A model generated the notes under the pieces. It was given only the letters and a program-made list of their open reading frames with translations, was not told the DNA's origin and did not search any database. Source: Marinomonas piezotolerans (lineage in GTDB: Bacteria; Pseudomonadota; Gammaproteobacteria; Pseudomonadales; Marinomonadaceae). From it: a stretch of 64,000 nt of DNA. Location of the stretch: positions 1-64,000 of the forward strand of contig NZ_QKRA01000001.1 of assembly GCF_003362755.1 (NCBI RefSeq), given 5' to 3'. Each line of letters starts with the position of its first letter. The first letter of the stretch is position 1. Shown in pieces: positions 28,172 through 36,604 of the stretch. The translations under genes were made by a program, and so were the position numbers.

Positions 28172-29590
28172 ATGTCGGTTCAAGTCGCAACCTGCACGGT
28201 AGACCAGCTGATTTCTCAGCATCTAATTGATTATGAAGCAAAGGACGGTACTGCAATTGTTTGCAGTGAAGGTCAACCTATTACCGGAATGCTCTCAATT
28301 CCAGAATATCAACGACCTTATTGTTGGCAGCGGCAGCAACTTAAAAGTTTGTTAGAAGACATTAAGTCACATAGGTTACTAAGTTCTGAGCAGCCATATT
28401 ATTTGGGAAGCCTGATTCTTCACCAAGAGATGCTAAGCAATGGCATAAGCCGACTCAACATCATTGATGGCCAGCAACGGGTGACAACATTAAGTTTGAT
28501 TGCTTTTCTATTGAATCCTTCATTAGGTGCCTCAAATAGTCTGTCCTTCGATAACCTGGCTAGCCAGCAGCAAATCAAACATAACCTTAAATGGTTGCAA
28601 GAACACTTAGATGAGCTGAAGGATTGCATCGCGCTAGATAAATTGCAGTTCACTTTAGTCGTAACTCAGTCCGAAGATGATGCGTATCGTTTTTTTGAAA
28701 CACAAAATACTGGCGGTGTTCGTCTTGGTGGTCCCGATATTATCAAAGCCCATCACCTTCGTGCGGTTGATAAGACCTTCCAAACGATGTTTGCTCAAAA
28801 ATGGGAAGGTTTAGGTGAGTTAGATGCCACCATCAGTGCTTTGCTAAAAGGTCGTTTCTGGCAACAAATGAATGCTCGCGAGCTGCCCTCCTACCAACAG
28901 ACAAAACTCGTTAAAGACACGATTGTGAAAGAATTGGCGCAAGATACAGGAACGTCAAAAGAGGATATCTCTTACGGGCGTATTCGTCGTGTACAGGGGC
29001 TTTCAGGTGAGATTAGTCAGCAAATTAGTCAACAAGGCTATGATGTACGCCAACCTCTTAATGCAGGAACCAACTCGATTCACTACTTAAGCTATTTCCA
29101 AGAGCTGTCACACCGTTACTGGGAAAATCCAGATTTGCCGCATTTGGCGAGTTATCAAGGGTTTGTAACTTGGCTAAAGAATCTTGATGGCTGTGGTTAC
29201 CTCGAAGGTTTGTACCAAGCCTGTCTACTTTTATACATCAGCCAGTTTGGCGAAGATCAACTGGAAGTCGCTGCGAAAAAGCTCTTTCGGGTTGTGTATT
29301 CACGTCGTGTCAGCAACCAAAAGGCAGTGCGTGAAAATTCCATTTCTGCATTTGTGAAAGAAACTCCGGTTTTAGATTGGATAGCACTTAGCTACACGCC
29401 TGATCAATGCTGCAAGCGATTAGATCGTTTTGAGCTCAGAGTCGACCCCAGCAATATAAATGGAAACAGTGTTAAAAAGCGCTTTATGGACAAGGTAAAC
29501 AATGAGTTTGGTTTGAGCCTAAACGATGAACAATATGAAAAAGAATTTGCCGTAGCATTAACGCGTAAAGTGACAGGGAGTAGTTTATGA
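28172..29590 (+). CDS. DUF262 protein, first of a GmrSD-like pair
   Basis: A 472-residue DUF262 (ParB/Srx-fold) protein. The N-terminal domain has IPEYQRPYCWQRQQL near residue 45, the nucleotide-handling motif DGQQR at 99-103 (LNIIDGQQRVTTL), and FFETQNTGGVRLGGPDIIKAHHL near 185. It has no DUF1524/HNH region, so it cannot cut DNA by that route. It starts at ATG 28172 after AGGGA and overlaps the next gene by four bases (ATGA). In type IV systems such as GmrSD, DUF262 supplies NTP hydrolysis and modified-DNA sensing. Here two DUF262 genes are coupled and only the second carries a nuclease domain. Confidence 0.85.
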   Translation: MSVQVATCTVDQLISQHLIDYEAKDGTAIVCSEGQPITGMLSIPEYQRPYCWQRQQLKSLLEDIKSHRLLSSEQPYYLGSLILHQEMLSNGISRLNIIDGQQRVTTLSLIAFLLNPSLGASNSLSFDNLASQQQIKHNLKWLQEHLDELKDCIALDKLQFTLVVTQSEDDAYRFFETQNTGGVRLGGPDIIKAHHLRAVDKTFQTMFAQKWEGLGELDATISALLKGRFWQQMNARELPSYQQTKLVKDTIVKELAQDTGTSKEDISYGRIRRVQGLSGEISQQISQQGYDVRQPLNAGTNSIHYLSYFQELSHRYWENPDLPHLASYQGFVTWLKNLDGCGYLEGLYQACLLLYISQFGEDQLEVAAKKLFRVVYSRRVSNQKAVRENSISAFVKETPVLDWIALSYTPDQCCKRLDRFELRVDPSNINGNSVKKRFMDKVNNEFGLSLNDEQYEKEFAVALTRKVTGSSL

Positions 29591-31596
29591 GCACGGGGAT
29601 CATTCAGCCAAATCAAGTCAACACAGAGCTGCTAACACTTGAGAAAGTAAACAGCAGAAAAATGGGCTTCATTATCCCGAGTTACCAACGTCCATATGTG
29701 TGGAGCGAAGACGATGTCAAAAAGTTATTCGATGACATCAAAGAGGCTTACTTAAATAATGAGCCACATTATTTCATTGGTAGTGTGCTGTCTGCGATTC
29801 GCCCAGTAAACGGCACAGATACCTATGAACTCATTGACGGTCAGCAGCGGACGACGACTCTAATGTTGGTTTCGATTGCGTTTAAAAACGTGGGCATCGA
29901 ATCGCCATTAGCGGAAGTTTCGCTGTTAGACGCTCAACCTCGATTGAATTTTGAGATACGTCCAGCAGTGCGTAATTTACTAGGAAGTAAAGCTGGAATT
30001 GAGACGCTAAGCCGTCCAGGTGATGATGCCATCGAGAATGACCCGTATTTGAAGCACCTGAGTGCTAATCTCAAGGTACTTACAGACCTAGTCCAAACAT
30101 TTCAAGAACAGCTACAGACCCATTCAGTATTAAGTATCGGGGGCTTCGCGGAATACGTATTTAAGCAAGTAGGCTGGGTCAATAATATCGTCCCAGAGAC
30201 GATGGACCTTAACCGTTTGTTTGCTAGCATGAACACCGCAGGTATTCAGTTAGAGCCGGTCGACCTTCTTAAAGCCAAGCTGTTGAAAATCATCAAAACG
30301 GAAAAAGTGTTGTACAGCCGAATTTGGGAAGCGTGTGAGCACACCGAGAACTATTTTGAGCGAAACTTGAGACAGCTTTTTTCTGATGCTAATTGGAATG
30401 CTATTGAATACGGCATGTTAAAATCCTTTTCTCCAGAGTTATTTAACTTAACAATTTCAGTGGAAGCGCAGGGAGTGTCAGGCAAAGATTCGACTGCAAA
30501 AACGCTTCAAGAGTTATTTGGTGATCTGTCTGAAACTACACAAGCAAAGGAAGGTGGCTCATCAAGTAAGACAAACGAAGAGCCGGACCTAGATGAAGAA
30601 ACTGTCTACTGCCGTTCTGTCATCAGTTTTGAATTGCTACTAATACATACCCTACGAATCTTTTTTGCCAGAAAAGGTTGGGAAGACCTCAAACCGCGTA
30701 TCAAAGCGGGCAACTTGATGGCGTGTTTTAAACCCTTGGTAGCTCTTGATGAGGACGCTATTAAAGAGTTCATTGAACTACTTTGGCAAGTGCGCTATCA
30801 GTTTGACACTTGGGTAGTGAAATGGGTCGAGCACGATGATCAAAACGATCCGCAGCTTCGATTAACGTCTATCAGTCGCTCCCTCAGCAGTGGCAAGTAC
30901 TACATCAACAGAACGGCGCGAGAGCTAAGTGCATTGGTACAGCTACAAGCAGTGCGAAACTTCACCGGCGACCGTTCTGCTCACTATTGGTTAGGGGCAT
31001 TACTACAAAAACTGGTTGAAACACCTGATATGTCTTATGAGCAGGTATTGGCAACTTTAGAGCGTATCGATAATCAACTGTCATTGACTACAGAAACACA
31101 GAAAGAAGCAACATATAAGTTACTTCAAGGTCAGTTGCCAATGGTGGCGCAATGGTCTGATCAAACTGGTTATTTTGAACTGTCTCATGGCACAAGCTTT
31201 GAGCATTATTGGTTCCAGAAGATCGAATACCTACTGTGGAAGCAAGGCGATAAAACGAACGACGAAAGGCTTAAACGCTACCGTATTACGTCGAAAAACT
31301 CGGTAGAGCACGTTCACCCGCAAAATGAAGAGTATCAGAATAAGTTGGATGATAAGGTGTTGAATGCTTTCGGTAACTTGGTGTTACTAAGCCCTGGTGA
31401 AAACTCATCGTACAGCAATCAAACGGTTGGTAAGAAAAAAGCCGATTTTGATGTTAAGCCTCGTTATGATTCCTTAAAATTAAGAGAAATTTTTAAACTC
31501 TACGAACAGTCCAATAACCAATGGACTGAACGAGAAATTTCTGAACATCAGGCGCATGTACAAGCCTTATTTAAACTGCATTATTTGAGTTCATGA
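29587..31596 (+). CDS. DUF262-DUF1524 nuclease, second of a GmrSD-like pair
   Basis: A 669-residue fusion of DUF262 and DUF1524. DUF262 motifs are IPSYQRPYVWSEDD near residue 30, DGQQR at 84-88 and FASMNTAGIQLEPVDLLKAKLL near 215. The C-terminal DUF1524 His-Me-finger nuclease shows EHVHPQN at 574-580 and NAFGNLVLLSPGENSSYSN about 25 residues later, with the expected His and Asn residues. It is coupled to the upstream DUF262 gene. The family includes GmrSD and SspE, which restrict modified or marked phage DNA. I infer an anti-phage restriction role for the pair under the shared operator at 28066. Confidence 0.88.
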   Translation: MSTGIIQPNQVNTELLTLEKVNSRKMGFIIPSYQRPYVWSEDDVKKLFDDIKEAYLNNEPHYFIGSVLSAIRPVNGTDTYELIDGQQRTTTLMLVSIAFKNVGIESPLAEVSLLDAQPRLNFEIRPAVRNLLGSKAGIETLSRPGDDAIENDPYLKHLSANLKVLTDLVQTFQEQLQTHSVLSIGGFAEYVFKQVGWVNNIVPETMDLNRLFASMNTAGIQLEPVDLLKAKLLKIIKTEKVLYSRIWEACEHTENYFERNLRQLFSDANWNAIEYGMLKSFSPELFNLTISVEAQGVSGKDSTAKTLQELFGDLSETTQAKEGGSSSKTNEEPDLDEETVYCRSVISFELLLIHTLRIFFARKGWEDLKPRIKAGNLMACFKPLVALDEDAIKEFIELLWQVRYQFDTWVVKWVEHDDQNDPQLRLTSISRSLSSGKYYINRTARELSALVQLQAVRNFTGDRSAHYWLGALLQKLVETPDMSYEQVLATLERIDNQLSLTTETQKEATYKLLQGQLPMVAQWSDQTGYFELSHGTSFEHYWFQKIEYLLWKQGDKTNDERLKRYRITSKNSVEHVHPQNEEYQNKLDDKVLNAFGNLVLLSPGENSSYSNQTVGKKKADFDVKPRYDSLKLREIFKLYEQSNNQWTEREISEHQAHVQALFKLHYLSS

Positions 31597-31903
31597 TTTA
31601 AATCGCGCTTAAAGTTTCGTCCACTAAAGACAACAATCTAACTGAGTAAATAGAGCTTGACGGGGTAACTTATAGAAAGCCATTAGAGGTCATGTGCCAA
31701 GAGTTTGAATGAAATACGAAGTTGCTTGGTTAATGTCCTAAACGCTTTTAAGTGAACATCAAAAATAATATGAGAATAGAGCTCCTGAAGTGAACTGATT
31801 TTAACTGTGTGAAATGACTACCAGACACTGTGAGGCATTAAACTTTAAATACTCAACCAACTTACATTGCGAAAACGGAAAGACTGATTTAGGGATTATC
31901 AGA
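31597..31903. other. Gap between DUF262 pair and helicase-nuclease operon
   Basis: About 300 bases, AT-rich, with no credible gene. It probably contains the promoter of the downstream five-gene block, but the shared palindrome is absent. The open frame at 31814 is only an upstream extension of the helicase gene. Confidence 0.5.
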
Positions 31904-34774
31904 ATGTCTTCAGCTAACACATCTCAGCAGATAGCGATCAACCACCATAAAGGGCCACTTCTGATCATAGCAGGCCCTGGCTCAGGTAAAACCTATACTC
32001 TCGTTGAGCGAATTATGAATCTCATTCGTGTTCATAACGCGAAACCAGAGCAATTGTTGGTTGTGACATTTACTGAAAAAGCGGCTCAGGAGCTCAAAAC
32101 TCGAATTGCAAATCGTCTATTAGAGCTTGGATCTGATTTCAATGTGAATGAAATGTACCTAGGTACATTTCATTCGATTTGCTTGCGAATCCTTGAGGAG
32201 TACCGAGATTTTACTCGGCTAAAGCGAAGCTTTGTGCTGATGGATCAGTTTGATCAGCAGTACTTTTTGTACCAAAATCTCCGTGAATTTAAAGATATAG
32301 ACGGGATTGAACACATCTGCGGAGAGCATAAGATCCCTGCATGGGCAAAGTCTGAGAATTTGCTTGAGTGGTTGAACAAGACTTCTGAAGAAGTTCTCGA
32401 TATTGATCGGCTCTGCAATTCTCCTGATGAGGCAATATGTGCTTTAGGAGAAAGTTATCGTGTCTACCAAAATTTGCTGCAGAAACACAATTCACTCGAT
32501 TTTTCATGTATCCAGCTTGAGACCTTAGTGCTCCTCAAAGAAAACTCTCATGTTCTATCCGAGCTGACAAGCAAGCTAGAATACTTGATGGTAGATGAAT
32601 ATCAGGACACCAATACTATTCAGGAGCAACTCCTGAAGCTTCTAATGGGCGAGAAGCAGAATATATGCGTTGTTGGTGATGATGACCAAGCACTTTATCG
32701 TTTCCGAGGAGCCAGTGTTCGAAACATCCTTGAGTTTCCTCAGCAGTTTTCTCCCAATAGATGCCAACAGGTAAAGCTTTCAGTTAACTATCGCTCTCAT
32801 CCAGATATCGTGGGCTTCTACGATACATATATGGGTGATCAAGCTTGGTTTTCAGATGGTGTGAGCTATCGCTATCCAAAAACGATAGTGCCTTGTGGTA
32901 ATGAATTTAAAGAAGGGCCGACAGTTGTTAGTGCTATCACTCCGGAGGGGGAGGATTGGCATGGTGATGTCTTTCAGATGCTGATGCACCTAAAAGAAAG
33001 CGGAAAGTTAACGGATTGGAACCAAGTTGCTTTTCTATTTCGCTCGGTTAAGTCTGATAAGGTTAAAGCTCTTGCTCAATCGCTGGAAGATAGTGGAATT
33101 CCTGTATATTCACCGCGAGCGAACTTGTTTTTTGAGCGAGAAGAAGTTCGATACCTTATTGGTGCTCTCCATATGATATTTCCGATGGTGATGGTTGAGC
33201 GAAAGAAGAGAATAACTGAAGGGCGGCTCTTGCCTATATGGGAGTACTACGAAAGTTACTGTCTCAAGCCGTTTATGCAGAGCCTGAAAGCGCCTGAGCA
33301 GTCCGAGTTACTTGAGTGGTGCAAAATAAAGGCTAAGCAGCACATAGCCCTCAGTAAAAACGCTGATTCTTCATTTCTTTCTCTCTTTTATGAGCTTCTG
33401 CAATTTCCTTTGTTCTCTAGCTACCTTGAGCAAGAGAATGGAAATGAGAGAGCGCAGAGAAACTTGGCGCAGCTTAGTCGAATGCTAGGAAAGTTTGAGT
33501 ACCTACATCATGTAAGTGTTCTTAACCCTAAGTATCTTACTAAAAATCTTAGTTCGTTATTCGATAACTTCCTGAAGTTTCTGTACGAGGGTGGGATTGA
33601 TGAATACGAGGATATGTCTGAGTATGCACCTTCTGGTTGTGTGTCATTTCTAACAATTCACCAGTCCAAGGGGCTTGAATTTCCAATTGTATTTGTTGGT
33701 TCATTAGAAAGTATGCCGCGTAAGCAATACAGTGACCTAGATGAGATTATTGAAAACCAGTACATGGGAAAACCTCCGTTTGAACCATTAGAAGATACCA
33801 AGTATTTTGACTTCTGGCGTTTGTACTACACCGCTTTTTCACGCCCTCAAAATTTATTAGTGCTTACTGGTCAAGAGAAAAGTGCCCATGGCAAAACACC
33901 GTCTCGATACTTCACTGACTATACAACCAAACTACCGTGTTGGCGGAGCGTTAAGCATCACTTAGCTGGGATAGAGTTTGAGCAAGTAAAAGATGTAAAC
34001 ATCAAAAACGAGTATGCTTTTACGTCTCATATCACACTGTTTGAAACGTGTGCAGAGCAGTATCGCTTGTTCAAGGACCTTGAATTTCAGCCGGTAAAGG
34101 CTAGTCCTATGTTATTCGGTACCTTGATACATGAAACCCTAGAAGATGTGCATAAGGTAGCTATTCGAGGTGAGGTTGAGAAGCTAACTAAAGAGAACAT
34201 TGAAAATTGGCTCCTTGATAACTATCAGAATTTAGCCAACCGAGAGCGGATGTATCTGGGGGAATCGACATTAGGTGCAGCTCTGAAACATATCATGCGT
34301 TACGTCGAACGCAAGGGGCATGATTGGTCAGATATCAAAGAAACGGAAGTCGACATTTCTTTAGTAAAGGATCGCTATGTTCTCAAAGGAAGCGTTGATT
34401 TGATCAAAGGCGAAGGCGATACCGTTGAGATTGTAGACTTTAAGTCAGAGCGAAAGCCAGACATGGAGAAAGACCGTGAACGTATCAAGCATCATCAGCG
34501 TCAGTTGGAAGTTTATGCTCATTTAGTAGAGCAAAATACAGGACATAAAGTAAGTAAAATGCATTTGTATTTTACTGGTGAAATCAATGGGTTACCAACT
34601 ATTAGCTTTAGTAAAAGCAGTTCTTCAATTGATCATACCATTGAGGAGTTTGATAGAATCGTGGACAAAATTGAAACTAAGGATTACTCGCTTAAAGCGC
34701 GACCAGATAAAACATGTGTCGACTGTAGTGCTAGAGCTTATTGCGACCGAAAAAATTGGAAGTTTTGTTGCTAA
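31904..34774 (+). CDS. UvrD/RecB-type helicase with C-terminal PD-(D/E)XK nuclease
   Basis: A 956-residue superfamily 1 helicase-nuclease. Helicase motifs are Walker A AGPGSGKT (23-30), VVTFTEKAAQELKTRI, GTFHSICLRIL, motif II DEYQD (231-235), VVGDDDQALYRFRGA, VNYRSH and motif V-like TIHQSKGLEFPIVFVG. The C-terminal nuclease has SVDLIKG, then DFKSER with Asp845 and Lys847. One upstream Cys (FETCAEQY) and a final C-x2-C-x5-C group (TCVDCSARAYC) suggest an iron-sulphur cluster as in AddB and Cas4. I start at ATG 31904 after AGGGA, where homology begins. It lies 36 bases before the Mod gene, so it probably acts with the type III restriction genes. Confidence 0.88.
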   Translation: MSSANTSQQIAINHHKGPLLIIAGPGSGKTYTLVERIMNLIRVHNAKPEQLLVVTFTEKAAQELKTRIANRLLELGSDFNVNEMYLGTFHSICLRILEEYRDFTRLKRSFVLMDQFDQQYFLYQNLREFKDIDGIEHICGEHKIPAWAKSENLLEWLNKTSEEVLDIDRLCNSPDEAICALGESYRVYQNLLQKHNSLDFSCIQLETLVLLKENSHVLSELTSKLEYLMVDEYQDTNTIQEQLLKLLMGEKQNICVVGDDDQALYRFRGASVRNILEFPQQFSPNRCQQVKLSVNYRSHPDIVGFYDTYMGDQAWFSDGVSYRYPKTIVPCGNEFKEGPTVVSAITPEGEDWHGDVFQMLMHLKESGKLTDWNQVAFLFRSVKSDKVKALAQSLEDSGIPVYSPRANLFFEREEVRYLIGALHMIFPMVMVERKKRITEGRLLPIWEYYESYCLKPFMQSLKAPEQSELLEWCKIKAKQHIALSKNADSSFLSLFYELLQFPLFSSYLEQENGNERAQRNLAQLSRMLGKFEYLHHVSVLNPKYLTKNLSSLFDNFLKFLYEGGIDEYEDMSEYAPSGCVSFLTIHQSKGLEFPIVFVGSLESMPRKQYSDLDEIIENQYMGKPPFEPLEDTKYFDFWRLYYTAFSRPQNLLVLTGQEKSAHGKTPSRYFTDYTTKLPCWRSVKHHLAGIEFEQVKDVNIKNEYAFTSHITLFETCAEQYRLFKDLEFQPVKASPMLFGTLIHETLEDVHKVAIRGEVEKLTKENIENWLLDNYQNLANRERMYLGESTLGAALKHIMRYVERKGHDWSDIKETEVDISLVKDRYVLKGSVDLIKGEGDTVEIVDFKSERKPDMEKDRERIKHHQRQLEVYAHLVEQNTGHKVSKMHLYFTGEINGLPTISFSKSSSSIDHTIEEFDRIVDKIETKDYSLKARPDKTCVDCSARAYCDRKNWKFCC

Positions 34775-34810
34775 CTGCGTTAGTGCACAACTATGTGAAG
34801 AGAGATAACT

Positions 34811-36604
34811 ATGTCGAACGACCAAATTAGCGTAGAACAATATGAATTTAAGCCAATTAAAGGGCAGCCTAAGCTCCGATGGGATGGAAAAAGGCCTTTC
34901 CGTTCTACCCAATACTTTCCAGCTCAATTAAAAGAAGTTTATGGTCAAGAAGATAAAAATGGGTGGCTGAATAAAATTTTTTGGGGAGATAATCTACAAG
35001 TAATGAGCCACTTGTTGAAAAAATACCGTGGAGGAATTGATTTTGTTTACATTGATCCTCCATATGACTCCGCTGCCGACTATAAGATGAAAATAAAGGT
35101 AAAAGGTAAGACGGCGTCATCATCAGCCAGTTCATTTGAAGAAAAACAATATACGGATATTTGGTCTAATGATGAATATTTGCAGTTTATGTATGAACGA
35201 GTAACTCTAATCAAAGAGTTACTTTCTGAGCAAGGTGTCTTAGCCCTTCACTGTGATTGGCATAAATCACACCATTTACGATGTATTTTAGATGAAATTT
35301 TCGGGCCAGAACGATTTGTAAATGAAATTACTTGGCACTATTACAACAAGATGCAGGGTAATATTGGTAGATTTGCCTCTAATCATGATCAAATCATTAT
35401 ATATAGCAAAAGCGAATCATATAAATTTAATAAAATTAGAGAGTTAAGAGATAAGCCAATAAAACAAATTAAGCGTGTTTGGAGTTCAGAAACACAGTCA
35501 TTAGTTAATGCAAAAGATAGCAATGGTAATGTAATCTACATTGACTCAACACATAGAACTGTTGATGACGTTTGGCGATTATCAATGCTTCAACCTTCGG
35601 ACAAGTTGGAAAACATGAACTATCCAACACAGAAGCCAGAATCATTGATTGAAAGGCTTATCTATGCTTTTACAGATGAAAATGACTTAGTGTTTGATTG
35701 TTTTTCTGGAGCAGGATCTGTAGCTGCAACTGCGGAAAAAATGGGGCGGAGATTTATTGTATCAGACATAAATTTAAGTGCTGTTAGTATTTCAATAAAG
35801 CGATTGAGTCAAATTATAGCGAAAAATAAAGAAAGTCTTCCGATCAAAAATGGTTTAACTATTGATAACTATAGTGACAGTTTGGTTAATAGGGAATGTA
35901 CTGGTTTTGAAGTTTATAATGTAAACAATTATGACGTCTTCCGGAATCCGGTAGAAGCAAAAGAGCTGTTAATTGAATCATTAGAGATACAAAAACTTGA
36001 ATCAAATATAGTTTATGATGGTGAAAAAGATGGCTATAAAGTAAAAATTATGCCTGTAACCCGTATTGCAACTAAAGCTGATCTCGATGATTTTATTGCT
36101 AACTTACCATACAAACAATTTGAAGCACGTAAAGAAGCTGAACCTAATAAATGTGTCGAAGAAATCATGCTGGTTTGTATGGGGCATGAACCAAGTTTGG
36201 CTGCTGATCTAGAAAATGACGTATTGACCAATGGCTATAAGATCAAGGTAAAAGTTGTTGATATTCTGCGTGATAAATCAGATTTAACTTTTAAATATGA
36301 TTCTGAAGCTTCTATTAAAATTGATAATAATAAGCTGATCATTGAAGCCTTCTATCCAAGAAACCTTCTACAGAAGCTTAGTCAACAAAAAGATGATATC
36401 ACTGAATGGCGTGAGATGGTTGAGTCCATAATGATTGACTGGAACTACGATGGCGCAGTTATGGAACCTGCACTGATTGATATCCCTGCAAAGAATGATT
36501 TTGTTTCAGGTGAGTATGAGATCCCTAAAGGTGCTAGTAATATTAAGGTTAAGATCACTGACCTGTTATCTGAGTCCTATGAAGAGGTGATCGTTTATGG
36601 CTAA
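34811..36604 (+). CDS. Type III restriction-modification methyltransferase (Mod)
   Basis: A 597-residue N6-adenine DNA methyltransferase of the beta class. The catalytic motif DPPY is at 82-85 (DFVYIDPPYDS), and the AdoMet-binding FSGAG at 298-302 comes after it (DCFSGAGSVAATAEKMGRRFIVSD), the order seen in type III Mod and other beta-class enzymes. The region between and the C-terminal 200 residues would hold target recognition. It is followed by Res with an 8-base overlap. Base composition is more AT-rich than the flanking host genes. It modifies host DNA so that Res does not cut. Confidence 0.9.
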   Translation: MSNDQISVEQYEFKPIKGQPKLRWDGKRPFRSTQYFPAQLKEVYGQEDKNGWLNKIFWGDNLQVMSHLLKKYRGGIDFVYIDPPYDSAADYKMKIKVKGKTASSSASSFEEKQYTDIWSNDEYLQFMYERVTLIKELLSEQGVLALHCDWHKSHHLRCILDEIFGPERFVNEITWHYYNKMQGNIGRFASNHDQIIIYSKSESYKFNKIRELRDKPIKQIKRVWSSETQSLVNAKDSNGNVIYIDSTHRTVDDVWRLSMLQPSDKLENMNYPTQKPESLIERLIYAFTDENDLVFDCFSGAGSVAATAEKMGRRFIVSDINLSAVSISIKRLSQIIAKNKESLPIKNGLTIDNYSDSLVNRECTGFEVYNVNNYDVFRNPVEAKELLIESLEIQKLESNIVYDGEKDGYKVKIMPVTRIATKADLDDFIANLPYKQFEARKEAEPNKCVEEIMLVCMGHEPSLAADLENDVLTNGYKIKVKVVDILRDKSDLTFKYDSEASIKIDNNKLIIEAFYPRNLLQKLSQQKDDITEWREMVESIMIDWNYDGAVMEPALIDIPAKNDFVSGEYEIPKGASNIKVKITDLLSESYEEVIVYG

